From contig NZ_JBHSMT010000008.1 in NCBI RefSeq assembly GCF_042654985.1, positions 186,001-250,000 on the forward strand: a stretch of 64,000 nucleotides of DNA, given 5' to 3'. A program made the translations under genes and the position numbers. This DNA is from Paraherbaspirillum soli. GTDB lineage: Bacteria > Pseudomonadota > Gammaproteobacteria > Burkholderiales > Burkholderiaceae_D. Shown one piece after another: positions 26,832-37,100 of the stretch. The notes below the pieces were generated by a model. That model was not told the DNA's origin. It was given only the letters and a program-made list of their open reading frames with translations, and ran no database searches. Numbering within the stretch: the stretch's first letter is position 1; each line of letters begins with the position of its first letter.

Positions 26832-26993
26832 TTCGATTCCTTTCAATCTTCAGTTGAGCACGCAGATCTTTTGTTTCTGCACACTCGAGGGAGCCATCAT
26901 AGCACCCACTTACTCGGCCCATTGGGGACCGACACATGATCGACCTAGCTAAGCAACCACCTTGCGGTTAGCACTTAGAGCGGACGAAAACAC

Positions 26994-27377
26994 TTATTTC
27001 TTTGCAGCCTTAGCACGCTTTGCACCGTACTTCGAACGCGCTTGTTTACGATCCTTGACGCCCTGGGTATCCAGTGCACCGCGAACCATGTGGTAACGCA
27101 CACCTGGCAAGTCTTTTACACGACCGCCGCGCAGCAGCACGACGCTATGTTCTTGCAGGTTATGGCCTTCACCGCCGATGTACGAAATAACTTCGAAACC
27201 GTTGGTCAGGCGAACTTTGGCAACTTTACGCAAAGCCGAGTTTGGCTTCTTTGGAGTTGTCGTATAAACGCGGGTGCATACGCCACGTTTTTGCGGGCTG
27301 TTTTCCAGCGCCGGTGATTTGCTCTTTACGACCGCAGAAACGCGCGGTTGGCGAATCAATTGATTGATGGTTGGCAT
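26994..27377 (-). CDS. rpsL: 30S ribosomal protein S12
   Basis: The 127-residue protein begins MPTINQLIRQPRVSAVVKSK. The accuracy-centre residues TTTPKKPNSALRK (K43 region) and GGRVKDLPGVRYH (K88 region) have the wild-type, streptomycin-sensitive form. It opens the str operon behind a candidate promoter at 27576-27604. Confidence 0.98.
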   Translation of the reverse strand: MPTINQLIRQPRVSAVVKSKSPALENSPQKRGVCTRVYTTTPKKPNSALRKVAKVRLTNGFEVISYIGGEGHNLQEHSVVLLRGGRVKDLPGVRYHMVRGALDTQGVKDRKQARSKYGAKRAKAAKK

Positions 27378-27726
27378 CGTTATATATCCAACAAAATTAC
27401 GACGTTAATAACAACAATCCCGAAATCGGTTGTCCGGGATTGGACAGATACTTGCACGAGAAACCGCGCAGTTCGCACACAGCTCAATTCGGCAATAAAG
27501 GGGAAACGCGCTATAGAAAGCGGAAGCAGACCAAAGAACGCTCAGCCCAGAAGAGCCTACAATCGAGAACCCGCGAGTGTACTCCAATGATTTCATCCAG
27601 TCAATCAGCACTGGGAATATTCGGCGCATATTACAACATGCCCTATCTCCGGCTTGCACTCCCAGGTCGTCCTCCGAACTTGGCGCCTCTGCTTTGCTGG
27701 ATAATCCCTCTCCTTTGCCTTTCTAA
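27378..27726. other. intergenic region between rpsL and the phosphoethanolamine transferase gene
   Basis: This 349-base divergent region has no gene-like frame. It contains the str promoter on the minus strand, which would give a 5' leader of about 190 bases for rpsL. No plus-strand promoter for the transferase gene could be named with confidence. Confidence 0.6.
27576..27604 (-). promoter_or_regulatory. sigma-70 promoter for the str operon
   Basis: On the minus strand TTGACT (27604-27599) and TACACT (27581-27576) are 17 bases apart. The position, about 200 bases before the rpsL start, fits a ribosomal promoter with a long leader. Confidence 0.65.
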
Positions 27727-29529
27727 ATGACGATGCCTTCCTTGCTGCGCCGTAATAATCTGTTCGTGCTGACCACCTATCTGGCGCTGTCGCTGGTACC
27801 GTTTGCAGGCTTACTGTTTGGACAAACAATCGAACGCCCGGGCCGTGTCGCGACGATAGAAATCATCTCGTGGTTGGCAATATGGGCGGCATTCAAACGA
27901 CCGGCACGTTTTCATTGGCTGCTGCTTCCCGCATTCATTGCATTGCCGCTCGAGTTATATCTGCGCAAGTTTTACGGCCAGGGAATTTCTACACATCATC
28001 TCGGCATCATTGCCGAGACAAGTCCGACCGAAGCCATCGAATTCTTGAGCGACAAGATTTGGCTGCTGGCATTTATCCTTATTTGCGTTGTGATCTGGTG
28101 GGGGCTGAGCTGGTTCGCTGCTGGTCGCACCCGCGACCTGGACTGGAGCCACAAATCGCGCTGGACATGCGGCGCGCTGCTGACCGCCGGCTTTTGCATC
28201 TGGCTGTATGGACAGGAAGTCGGCATCCAGACGCCGGTTAAAACCGCGTCTACCACCTCCCATCCGATCACCCCGGATGCGGCCAGCCAGCGCTTCGGAG
28301 AACTGCCCAATTGGGCCAGCATCCCGTTCGAAGCGGAAGCATTTGGACACACCTGGCCATTCGGGCTCGCGGTTCGCGCTTATGACTTCTGGAACGAACG
28401 CAAATACCTGGCTAACCTTGAGCAGAAAAATAATCACTTCAGTTTTGGCGCACGCCAGACGCCCGAACCAGGCGCTCCGCAGATTGTGGTCATGGTGATC
28501 GGCGAGTCTTCCCGTTATGATCGCTGGAGCCTGAATGGCTATCAGCGCGAGACCAATCCACTGTTGAAGCAAGAGGCCAATCTGGTCAGCTTTTCAGATG
28601 TGGTCACGCCGGTATCGGCGACCCGGCTGTCGGTGCCGGTCATGATTTCCCGCAAACCGGCGCTCGAAAGCCTGAACGCCGGTTTTTCCGAGAAATCCTT
28701 TGTCACCGGCTACAAGGAAGCTGGATTCAAGACTTACTGGATTTCGAATCAAATGTCATACGGCAAGTTCGATACCCCGGTGTCGGTTTTCGCGAATGAG
28801 GCCGATGTGACCGAATTCCTTAATCTCGGCGGCTTTACCGACACCTCCAATTTTGACAATGTGCTGCTGTCGTCACTACAGAAGGCGATGCAGGACCCGG
28901 CGCCGAAGAAGTTAATCGTGCTGCACACCCTTGGCAATCACTGGAACTATAGCCATCGCTATCCGCAGGAATTCGACAAATGGCAGCCATCGCTGTTCGG
29001 CATTGCCAATCCAGCCTACACCAACCTTGCCAATAAGCCGGCACTCAACAATAGCTACGACAACTCGATTCTCTACGTCGACTGGTTCTTATCGCAAGTG
29101 ATTGCCGAGCTGAAGGCGTCGAACCAGTTAAGCGCGATGATGTATTTTGCCGACCATGGTCAAACGCTCTATGACGGCAGCTGCAAGGTTGCGTTTCATG
29201 GACACAACACGCAATACGAATTCCATATTCCGGCGCTGATGTGGTACTCCGATTTATACCAGCAGACCTATCCCGAAAAAGTGAAGCAGCTGATTCGCCA
29301 TAAACGCGCCAGGATGACTACTGAAAACGTGTTCCATTCGCTGCTGGACCTGTCCGATATACGCTATCCGAGCGAGCACCTGGAGTGGAGCTTCTTGAGC
29401 GGCAAGCTGCGGCCGCACACACGTTATGTCGACAGTTACGGCTGGAGCGATTACGACAATTCCACCCTCAAGGGCGACTGCCGGGAAGTAATCGACAACG
29501 GCAAACCGCTGCGACAAATTCGTCACTAA
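27727..29529 (+). CDS. phosphoethanolamine transferase (EptA/CptA-like, sulfatase fold)
   Basis: This 600-residue inner membrane enzyme has about five N-terminal hydrophobic helices (to about residue 165) and a periplasmic alkaline-phosphatase-like domain. The nucleophile region is VIGESSRYDRWSLNGY; the position held by threonine in EptA is serine here. Later metal-site segments are YFADHGQ and FHGHNTQYEFHIP. Such enzymes add phosphoethanolamine to lipid A, core heptose or periplasmic glucans. The exact acceptor cannot be decided. It stands alone between rpsL and rpoC and shares a terminator with rpoC. CptA-type seems closest by layout, which is an inference. Confidence 0.88.
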   Translation: MTMPSLLRRNNLFVLTTYLALSLVPFAGLLFGQTIERPGRVATIEIISWLAIWAAFKRPARFHWLLLPAFIALPLELYLRKFYGQGISTHHLGIIAETSPTEAIEFLSDKIWLLAFILICVVIWWGLSWFAAGRTRDLDWSHKSRWTCGALLTAGFCIWLYGQEVGIQTPVKTASTTSHPITPDAASQRFGELPNWASIPFEAEAFGHTWPFGLAVRAYDFWNERKYLANLEQKNNHFSFGARQTPEPGAPQIVVMVIGESSRYDRWSLNGYQRETNPLLKQEANLVSFSDVVTPVSATRLSVPVMISRKPALESLNAGFSEKSFVTGYKEAGFKTYWISNQMSYGKFDTPVSVFANEADVTEFLNLGGFTDTSNFDNVLLSSLQKAMQDPAPKKLIVLHTLGNHWNYSHRYPQEFDKWQPSLFGIANPAYTNLANKPALNNSYDNSILYVDWFLSQVIAELKASNQLSAMMYFADHGQTLYDGSCKVAFHGHNTQYEFHIPALMWYSDLYQQTYPEKVKQLIRHKRARMTTENVFHSLLDLSDIRYPSEHLEWSFLSGKLRPHTRYVDSYGWSDYDNSTLKGDCREVIDNGKPLRQIRH

Positions 29530-29611
29530 TTACGATGCGGAGTTCGGCCGATCGAGGGGACTGTAAAGTCTCGCGGCAAAACTTGCCGTAGACGCGTATG
29601 ACAGTACAAAC

Positions 29612-29646
29612 AAAAACGGCACCGGTAGACTACCCGGTGCCGTTTT
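29612..29646. terminator. bidirectional terminator between rpoC and the phosphoethanolamine transferase gene
   Basis: AAAACGGCACCGG pairs with CCGGTGCCGTTTT around a short loop. Both strands end in T-rich tails, serving the two convergent genes. Confidence 0.88.
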
Positions 29647-29668
29647 GCATTGAAACGAGACTAGAGAA

Positions 29669-32600
29669 TTACGCTTCTCCGTCAGGCGTCCCCATTGCTT
29701 CTGCCGAGCGCGCTTCGGCAGCGGCGTTGCGTGCCATTTGTTCGGCTTGCAACAGTGCTGTGCGCTCTTCCGCTTCCCAGCTGTCCTTTTCCTTGCGAGC
29801 ACGGTGGAACGCGAGACCGGTACCGGCTGGAATCAGACGGCCGACGATGACGTTTTCCTTCAGGCCGCGCAGCGTGTCTTTCTTGCCCATGATTGCGGCT
29901 TCGGTCAACACCCGTGTGGTTTCCTGGAACGATGCAGCCGAGATGAACGAATCGGTCGACAGCGATGCCTTGGTAATACCCAGCAATACGTTTTCGTAAG
30001 TTGCAGGGATCTTGCCGGCGGCGATCACGCGGTCGTTTTCGTCCAGCAGTTCGGAACGCTCGACCTGTTCACCGGTGATGTAGGAAGCATCTCCTGCATC
30101 AACGATCTGCACCCGGCGCAACATCTGGCGGACGATCACTTCAATATGCTTGTCGTTGATCTTCACGCCTTGCAAACGGTACACGTCCTGCACTTCGTCG
30201 ACGATGTAACGGGCCAGCGCTTCGATACCCAACAAGCGCAGAATGTCTTGCGGATCGGCTGGGCCGTCGACAATCATTTCACCCTTGTTCACGACTTGGC
30301 CGTCATGTACCAGCACTTGCTTGTCCTTGGTAATCAGGAACTCGTGCTTGTTGCCGTCCATGTCTGTGATTTCCAGACGCTGCTTACCCTTGGTTTCCTT
30401 ACCGAACGCAACTGTACCGGTCACTTCGGCCAGCATACCTGCATCCTTCGGCGAACGCGCTTCGAACAACTCGGCAACGCGCGGCAGACCACCGGTAATG
30501 TCACGGGTCTTTTGCGATTCGGTCGGGATACGTGCCAGCACTTCACCGACGTGCACTTGCTGACCGTCTTTCACGGTAATCAGCGCACCGACCTGGAAGC
30601 CGATCGTTACAGCATGTTCGGTACCGGCGATCTTGACTTCTTCGCCTTGTTCGTTCAACAGTTTGACCTGCGGACGCACGGTTTTGGTGACCGAACCACG
30701 ACGCTTCGCATCGATAACAACCAAAGTCGACAGACCGGTAACTTCGTCGATCTGGCGAGCCACGGTCGAACCTTCTTCGACGTTCTCGAAGCGCACCGTA
30801 CCGGTGTACTCGGTAATGATCGGACGGGTCAGCGGATCCCATGTTGCCAATGGCGTGCCAGCCTTGATGCTCAGGCCGTCCTTGACGATCAGGGTCGCGC
30901 CGTAAGGTACTTTATGACGCTCGCGCTCACGGCCGTGGTCGTCGGTGATCAGGACTTCGCCGGAACGGGAAATCACGATCAGCTCGCCCTTGCCATTGGT
31001 CACGTAACGCATGGTTGCCGTGAAACGGACCGTGCCGTTCGACTTCGCTTCGACGCTGGATGCCACTGCCGAACGCGATGCCGCACCACCGATGTGGAAG
31101 GTACGCATGGTCAGCTGGGTACCTGGCTCACCGATCGACTGCGCAGCCACCACGCCGACTGCTTCACCGTTGTTGACCAGCATGCCGCGGCCCAGGTCGC
31201 GACCGTAACATTGCGCGCACAGACCGTAGCGTGTGTCGCAAGTCAGCGGGGTGCGGACCTTGACTTCGTCGATGCCCAGACGTTCGATTTCTTCCACTGC
31301 GTCTTCGTCCAGCAAGGTGCCGGATTCGTACAGCGTGCCTTGGGTTTCCGGATTGACGATGTCGTTCGCGGCAACACGGCCGAGGATACGGTCGCGCAGC
31401 GCTTCGATCACTTCACCGCCTTCGACCATTGCCTTCATGGAGGCGCCGTTCGAAGTGCCGCAATCGTCCTCGATCACCACCAGATCCTGCGTCACGTCGA
31501 CCAGACGACGGGTCAGGTAACCCGAGTTCGCCGTCTTCAGCGCGGTATCGGCCAAGCCTTTACGTGCACCGTGAGTCGAGATGAAGTACTGCAAAACGTT
31601 CAGACCTTCGCGGAAGTTCGCGGTAATCGGCGTTTCGATAATCGAACCGTCCGGTTTCGCCATCAGGCCACGCATACCGGCCAGCTGACGAATCTGTGCA
31701 GCGGAACCACGCGCACCAGAGTCGGCCATCATGTAAATCGCGTTGAACGATTCTTGTGTGCCCTTGGTGCCGTCGCGACGGGTCACGTCTTCCACCTTGA
31801 GCTGTTCCATCATGGCCTTGCCGACGTCGTCGCCGGCCTTGCCCCAGATGTCCACCACTTTGTTGTAGCGTTCGCCGGCAGTCACCAGACCGGACGAATA
31901 TTGCTGTTCGATCTGTTTAACTTCATGTTCTGCGGTAGCGATGATGGTCGCCTTTTGTGGCGGCACCAGCATGTCGTCGACGCAAATCGAGATGCCGGCA
32001 CGGGTCGCCAAACGGAAACCGGACTGCATCAGTTGATCGGCGAACACCACCGTCGCGCGCAGACCGCACTTACGGAACGAAGTGTTGATCAGCTTCGAAA
32101 TTTCTTTTTTCTTCAACGCGCGGTTCAGCACGGTGAACGGCAGACCCTTAGGCAGAATCTCCGACAGGATCGCGCGGCCAACCGTGGTTTCGTAACGCTT
32201 GATGGTCTTGACGAATTCGCCTGTCGCCGGATCTTTCGGATACTCGGTGATGCGCACTGTCACGCGGGTAGTCAGCTCGACTTCCTTGTTGTCGTAAGCG
32301 CGGATGGCTTCCGACACGTCAGGGAACATCATGCCCTCGCCCTTGCCGTTGATTTGCTCACGGGTGGCGTAGTACAGACCCAACACGATATCCTGCGACG
32401 GTACGATCGACGGTTCGCCGTTCGATGGGAACAGGATGTTGTTGGAAGCCAGCATCAAGGTGCGCGCTTCCATCTGTGCTTCAATCGACAAAGGAACGTG
32501 GACCGCCATCTGGTCACCGTCGAAGTCGGCGTTGAATGCAGCGCAAACCAGCGGATGCAACTGAATTGCCTTGCCTTCGATCAGAACCGGTTCAAACGCT

Positions 32601-33904
32601 TGAATACCCAGGCGGTGCAAGGTAGGCGCACGGTTCAGCATGACCGGATGTTCGCGGATCACGTCTTCCAGGATGTCCCACACCACGGAAGTTTGATTCT
32701 CGACTTCCTTCTTGGCTGCCTTGATGGTGCTGGCGATGCCCATCACTTCCAGCTTGTGGAAAATGAATGGCTTGAACAATTCCAGCGCCATCAATTTCGG
32801 CAAGCCGCATTGATGCAGTTTCAGTTGCGGACCCACCACGATCACCGAACGGCCGGAATAGTCGACCCGCTTACCCAGCAAGTTCTGACGGAAACGACCA
32901 CCCTTACCCTTGATCATTTCTGCCAGGGATTTCAGCGGACGCTTGTTGGCGCCAGTCATTGCCTTGCCGCGACGGCCGTTGTCCAGCAACGAGTCAACCG
33001 CTTCCTGCAACATCCGCTTTTCGTTGCGGGTGATGATTTCCGGAGCGCGCAATTCCATCAGGCGCTTCAGACGGTTGTTACGGTTGATGACGCGGCGATA
33101 CAGATCGTTCAGGTCGGAGGTAGCGAAACGGCCGCCATCCAGCGGCACCAGCGGACGCAACTCTGGCGGCAGCACCGGCAACACTTCCATGATCATCCAG
33201 TCCGGCTTGATGCCCGAACGTTGGAACGCTTCCAGCACTTTCAGGCGCTTCGCGTATTTCTTGATCTTGGCTTCGGATTTCGAATCTTTCAATTCCTGAC
33301 GCAGAGTTTCCGCATCGCGGTCGATATCGATCGCGCGCAGCAACTCGCGGATGCCTTCGGCGCCCATGAATGCGGTGAAGTCGTCGCCGTACTCTTCGTA
33401 CTTGGCGGCGTAGTCGTCTTCCGACATGATCTGGCAGCGCTTCAGCGGCGTCATGCCTGGATCGGTGATGACGTAGGCTTCAAAATACAGGACGCGTTCG
33501 ATGTCCCGCAACGTCATGTCGAGCACCATGCCCAGACGGGACGGCAGCGATTTCAGGAACCAGATGTGCGCGGTTGGCGATGCCAATTCGATGTGGCCCA
33601 TGCGCTCGCGGCGCACTTTGGCCAGCGTGACTTCAACGCCGCATTTTTCGCAGATGACGCCGCGGTGCTTCAGGCGTTTGTACTTGCCGCACAGGCATTC
33701 GTAGTCTTTGATCGGGCCAAAAATCTTGGCGCAAAACAGACCGTCGCGCTCTGGCTTGAAGGTACGGTAGTTGATGGTTTCCGGCTTTTTAACTTCGCCG
33801 TAAGACCAAGAACGGATTTTTTCGGGCGACGCCAGACCAATCTTGATCGAGTCGAACTGTTCATTTTGCTGAACTTGCTTGAATAAATCGAGCAGTGCTT
33901 TCAT
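29669..33904 (-). CDS. rpoC: RNA polymerase beta' subunit
   Basis: The 1411-residue subunit begins MKALLDLFKQVQQNEQFDSI. The N-terminal zinc site is CLCGKYKRLKHRGVICEKCG. The catalytic Mg motif NADFDGDQ starts at residue 458. The second zinc cluster lies in CDTRYGLCAQCYGRD. Trigger loop and jaw regions are complete, and the length matches betaproteobacterial RpoC. The gap to rpoB is 272 bases and contains two REP-like repeats in opposite orientation. It ends at a strong terminator. Confidence 0.99.
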   Translation of the reverse strand: MKALLDLFKQVQQNEQFDSIKIGLASPEKIRSWSYGEVKKPETINYRTFKPERDGLFCAKIFGPIKDYECLCGKYKRLKHRGVICEKCGVEVTLAKVRRERMGHIELASPTAHIWFLKSLPSRLGMVLDMTLRDIERVLYFEAYVITDPGMTPLKRCQIMSEDDYAAKYEEYGDDFTAFMGAEGIRELLRAIDIDRDAETLRQELKDSKSEAKIKKYAKRLKVLEAFQRSGIKPDWMIMEVLPVLPPELRPLVPLDGGRFATSDLNDLYRRVINRNNRLKRLMELRAPEIITRNEKRMLQEAVDSLLDNGRRGKAMTGANKRPLKSLAEMIKGKGGRFRQNLLGKRVDYSGRSVIVVGPQLKLHQCGLPKLMALELFKPFIFHKLEVMGIASTIKAAKKEVENQTSVVWDILEDVIREHPVMLNRAPTLHRLGIQAFEPVLIEGKAIQLHPLVCAAFNADFDGDQMAVHVPLSIEAQMEARTLMLASNNILFPSNGEPSIVPSQDIVLGLYYATREQINGKGEGMMFPDVSEAIRAYDNKEVELTTRVTVRITEYPKDPATGEFVKTIKRYETTVGRAILSEILPKGLPFTVLNRALKKKEISKLINTSFRKCGLRATVVFADQLMQSGFRLATRAGISICVDDMLVPPQKATIIATAEHEVKQIEQQYSSGLVTAGERYNKVVDIWGKAGDDVGKAMMEQLKVEDVTRRDGTKGTQESFNAIYMMADSGARGSAAQIRQLAGMRGLMAKPDGSIIETPITANFREGLNVLQYFISTHGARKGLADTALKTANSGYLTRRLVDVTQDLVVIEDDCGTSNGASMKAMVEGGEVIEALRDRILGRVAANDIVNPETQGTLYESGTLLDEDAVEEIERLGIDEVKVRTPLTCDTRYGLCAQCYGRDLGRGMLVNNGEAVGVVAAQSIGEPGTQLTMRTFHIGGAASRSAVASSVEAKSNGTVRFTATMRYVTNGKGELIVISRSGEVLITDDHGRERERHKVPYGATLIVKDGLSIKAGTPLATWDPLTRPIITEYTGTVRFENVEEGSTVARQIDEVTGLSTLVVIDAKRRGSVTKTVRPQVKLLNEQGEEVKIAGTEHAVTIGFQVGALITVKDGQQVHVGEVLARIPTESQKTRDITGGLPRVAELFEARSPKDAGMLAEVTGTVAFGKETKGKQRLEITDMDGNKHEFLITKDKQVLVHDGQVVNKGEMIVDGPADPQDILRLLGIEALARYIVDEVQDVYRLQGVKINDKHIEVIVRQMLRRVQIVDAGDASYITGEQVERSELLDENDRVIAAGKIPATYENVLLGITKASLSTDSFISAASFQETTRVLTEAAIMGKKDTLRGLKENVIVGRLIPAGTGLAFHRARKEKDSWEAEERTALLQAEQMARNAAAEARSAEAMGTPDGEA

Positions 33905-33929
33905 GTATCACTCCAGGTGATTGACTCAA

Positions 33930-33991
33930 TTGCGGGACAGGGTTCAAGCGGCAGCAAGATTGACCTTGCGACGACTTACTCTGCCCCCAAC
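33930..33991. repeat. REP-like palindromic repeat, copy C
   Basis: Begins TTGCGGGACAGGGTTCAAGC and ends ACTTACTCTGCCCCCAAC. It is the most diverged copy and lies in the rpoB/rpoC gap, facing copy D in the opposite direction. Confidence 0.65.
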
Positions 33992-34095
33992 ACTATTTAT
34001 GCTTTTTGCTGATGCTCAAATACGGCTTCTGACGGAACCGCCACCCCATCTTTTCTTCTGCTGACACCGAGTTTGGCTCGGACTGCTTTTCTAGT

Positions 34096-34152
34096 CAGTT
34101 GGGGACAGAGTAAATCGGCACGCTTCGGTGCCTCTTAAACTCTGTCCCGCAA
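34096..34152. repeat. REP-like palindromic repeat, copy D
   Basis: Begins CAGTTGGGGACAGAGTAAAT and ends CTTAAACTCTGTCCCGCAA. It lies 24 bases past the rpoB stop, inverted relative to copy C. Confidence 0.75.
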
Positions 34153-34176
34153 GGATGGACGGTCGATTTGGATCGC

Positions 34177-37100
34177 TTATTCGCGATCCAAATCCATATC
34201 AATCCCCAGCGAGCGGATTTCTTTCAACAACACGTTGAAGGATTCCGGCATGCCAGCGTCGATGATGTGGTCGCCCTTGACCAGGTTCTCGTACACTTTG
34301 GTACGGCCGTTCACGTCATCCGACTTCACTGTCAACATTTCTTGCAGCACATACGATGCGCCGTAAGCTTCCAATGCCCAAACTTCCATCTCACCGAAGC
34401 GCTGGCCGCCGAACTGCGCTTTACCACCCAGCGGTTGCTGCGTCACCAGCGAGTACGGACCGGTGGAACGCGCATGCATCTTGTCATCGACCAGATGGTG
34501 CAGTTTCAGGTAATGCATGTAGCCGACCGTGACGCTGCGCTCGAAAGCCTCGCCGGTACGACCGTCATACATCGTGACCTGGTTCTTCGATGGCGTCATG
34601 CCCAACTGCTTGGCGATAGCGTCCGGATAAGCCAGATCGAGCATGCGACGGATTTCTTCTTCGTGCGCACCGTCAAACACCGGCGTCGCAAACGGCACGC
34701 CTTGCTTCAGGTTGTTGGCCAGATGGAAAATTTCGTCATCCGACATGCTGTCCAGATCTTCCGTCTTGCCCGATTCGTTATAAATAACGCCCAGGTATTT
34801 ACGCAGTTCGGCGATCTTGGTTTGCGCCTTCAGCATTTCGCCGATACGCAGGCCCAGCCCCTTGGCAGCCCAGCCCAAATGCACTTCCAACACCTGACCG
34901 ATGTTCATCCGCGATGGAACGCCCAGCGGGTTCAGCACGATGTCTGCCGGTGTACCGTCGGCCATATGCGGCATGTCTTCGATCGGCAGGATGCGCGAAA
35001 CCACACCCTTGTTACCGTGACGACCCGCCATCTTGTCGCCGGGTTGCAGACGGCGCTTGACAGCCAGGTAAACCTTGACCATCTTTTGCACGCCAGGCTG
35101 CAGTTCGTCGCCTTGGGTCAGCTTCTTGCGCTTTTCTTCAAATGCCAGATCGAACTGGTGGCGCTTCTCGGCGATCGATTCCTTGATCGCTTCCAGCGCT
35201 ACTGCTGCATCGTCATCTGCCGGACGAATGTCGAACCAATGGTATTTGTCCAGGTCTGCCAGGTATTCCTTGGTCAGCTTGGTGCCCTTGGCCAATTTCT
35301 TCGGACCGCCGTTGACAACCTTGCCGATCAGCATCCGCTCCAGACGTTCGAAGGCATCGCCTTCAACGATCCGCAACTGGTCGTTCAGGTCCAGACGATA
35401 GCGTTGCAGTTCGTCGTCAATAATTTGCTGTGCGCGTTTGTCGCGCTGGATGCCTTCGCGAGTGAACACTTGCACGTCAATCACGGTGCCGACCATGCCG
35501 GATGGCACGCGCAGCGAGGTGTCTTTTACGTCCGATGCTTTTTCGCCGAAAATCGCGCGCAGCAGTTTTTCTTCCGGCGTCAGCTGGGTTTCACCCTTCG
35601 GTGTCACTTTACCGACCAGCGTGTCGCCGGCTTCCACTTCAGCACCGATGTAGACGATGCCGGACTCATCCAGACGCGCCAACTGGTTTTCGGCCAGATT
35701 GGAAATGTCGCGGGTGATTTCTTCAGCGCCCAGCTTGGTGTCGCGTGCAACAACCGACAGTTCTTCGATATGAATCGAGGTGTAGCGGTCGTCAGCCACA
35801 ACTTTTTCGGAGATCAGGATCGAATCTTCGAAGTTGTAGCCGTTCCATGGCATAAACGCGACCAGCATGTTCTGACCCAGAGCCAGTTCGCCCAGGTCGG
35901 TCGATGCGCCGTCGGCGATCACGTCGTGCTTGGCGACGCGGTCGCCCACTTGCACGATAGGCCGCTGGTTGATGTTGGTGTTCTGGTTGGAACGTGTGTA
36001 CTTGATCAGATTGTAGATATCGACACCGACTTCGCCGGCAGTCGCTTCTTCATCGTTCACCCGGATCACAACACGGCCGGCATCGACGTAATCGACGATA
36101 CCGCCACGCAATGCCTGCACGGTAGTGCCGGAGTCGACTGCCACGGTACGTTCGATACCGGTACCGACCAATGCCTTCTCTGGACGCAGGCAAGGAACCG
36201 CCTGACGTTGCATGTTGGCGCCCATCAATGCGCGGTTCGCGTCATCGTGTTCGAGGAACGGGATCAGCGAGGCTGCAACCGAAACCACTTGGCCTGGCGC
36301 CACGTCCATGTACTGAACGCGTTCTGGCGAGACCAGGATGGTTTCGCCGGCTTCACGTGCGGATACCAGTTCATCGGACAGCTTGCCGGATTTGTCGATA
36401 GTCGCATTCGCCTGAGCGATGATGTAGCGGCCCTCTTCAATCGCCGATAGGTAGTCGATCTGATCGGTCACCTTGCTGTCTTCAACCTTACGATACGGTG
36501 TTTCGAGGAAGCCGTATTCGTTCAGGCGGGCATACAACGCCAGCGAGTTGATCAGACCAATGTTCGGACCTTCCGGTGTTTCGATCGGGCATACGCGGCC
36601 ATAGTGGGTCGGATGCACGTCGCGGACTTCAAAGCCGGCGCGTTCACGGGTCAAACCGCCCGGTCCAAGTGCCGATACGCGGCGCTTGTGGGTGATTTCC
36701 GACAACGGATTGGTTTGGTCCATAAACTGCGACAACTGCGACGAACCGAAGAACTCACGGATAGCGGCCGAGATCGGCTTGGAGTTGATCAGGTCATGCG
36801 GCATCAGGTTGTCCGCTTCGGCTTGGCCGAGACGTTCCTTGACTGCGCGCTCAACCCGCACCAGACCGGCACGGAATTGGTTCTCTGCCAGTTCGCCGAC
36901 GCAACGCACACGACGGTTGCCCAGGTGATCGATATCGTCCACTTCGCCGCGGCCGTTACGCAATTCAACCAGGATCTTGATAACAGCCAATACGTCTTCG
37001 TTCGACAAGGTCATCGCGCCGGTCAGCTCATCGCGACCAATGCGGCGGTTGAACTTCATGCGGCCGACAGCCGACAGATCGTAACGATCTTCGTTATAGA

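Noticed and set aside
29738..33886. A 1382-codon open frame on the plus strand, opposite rpoC
   Set aside because: It is the complement of a strongly biased essential gene. Its protein has no family-like pattern and is rich in His, Gln, Arg and Phe, as expected for a shadow frame.
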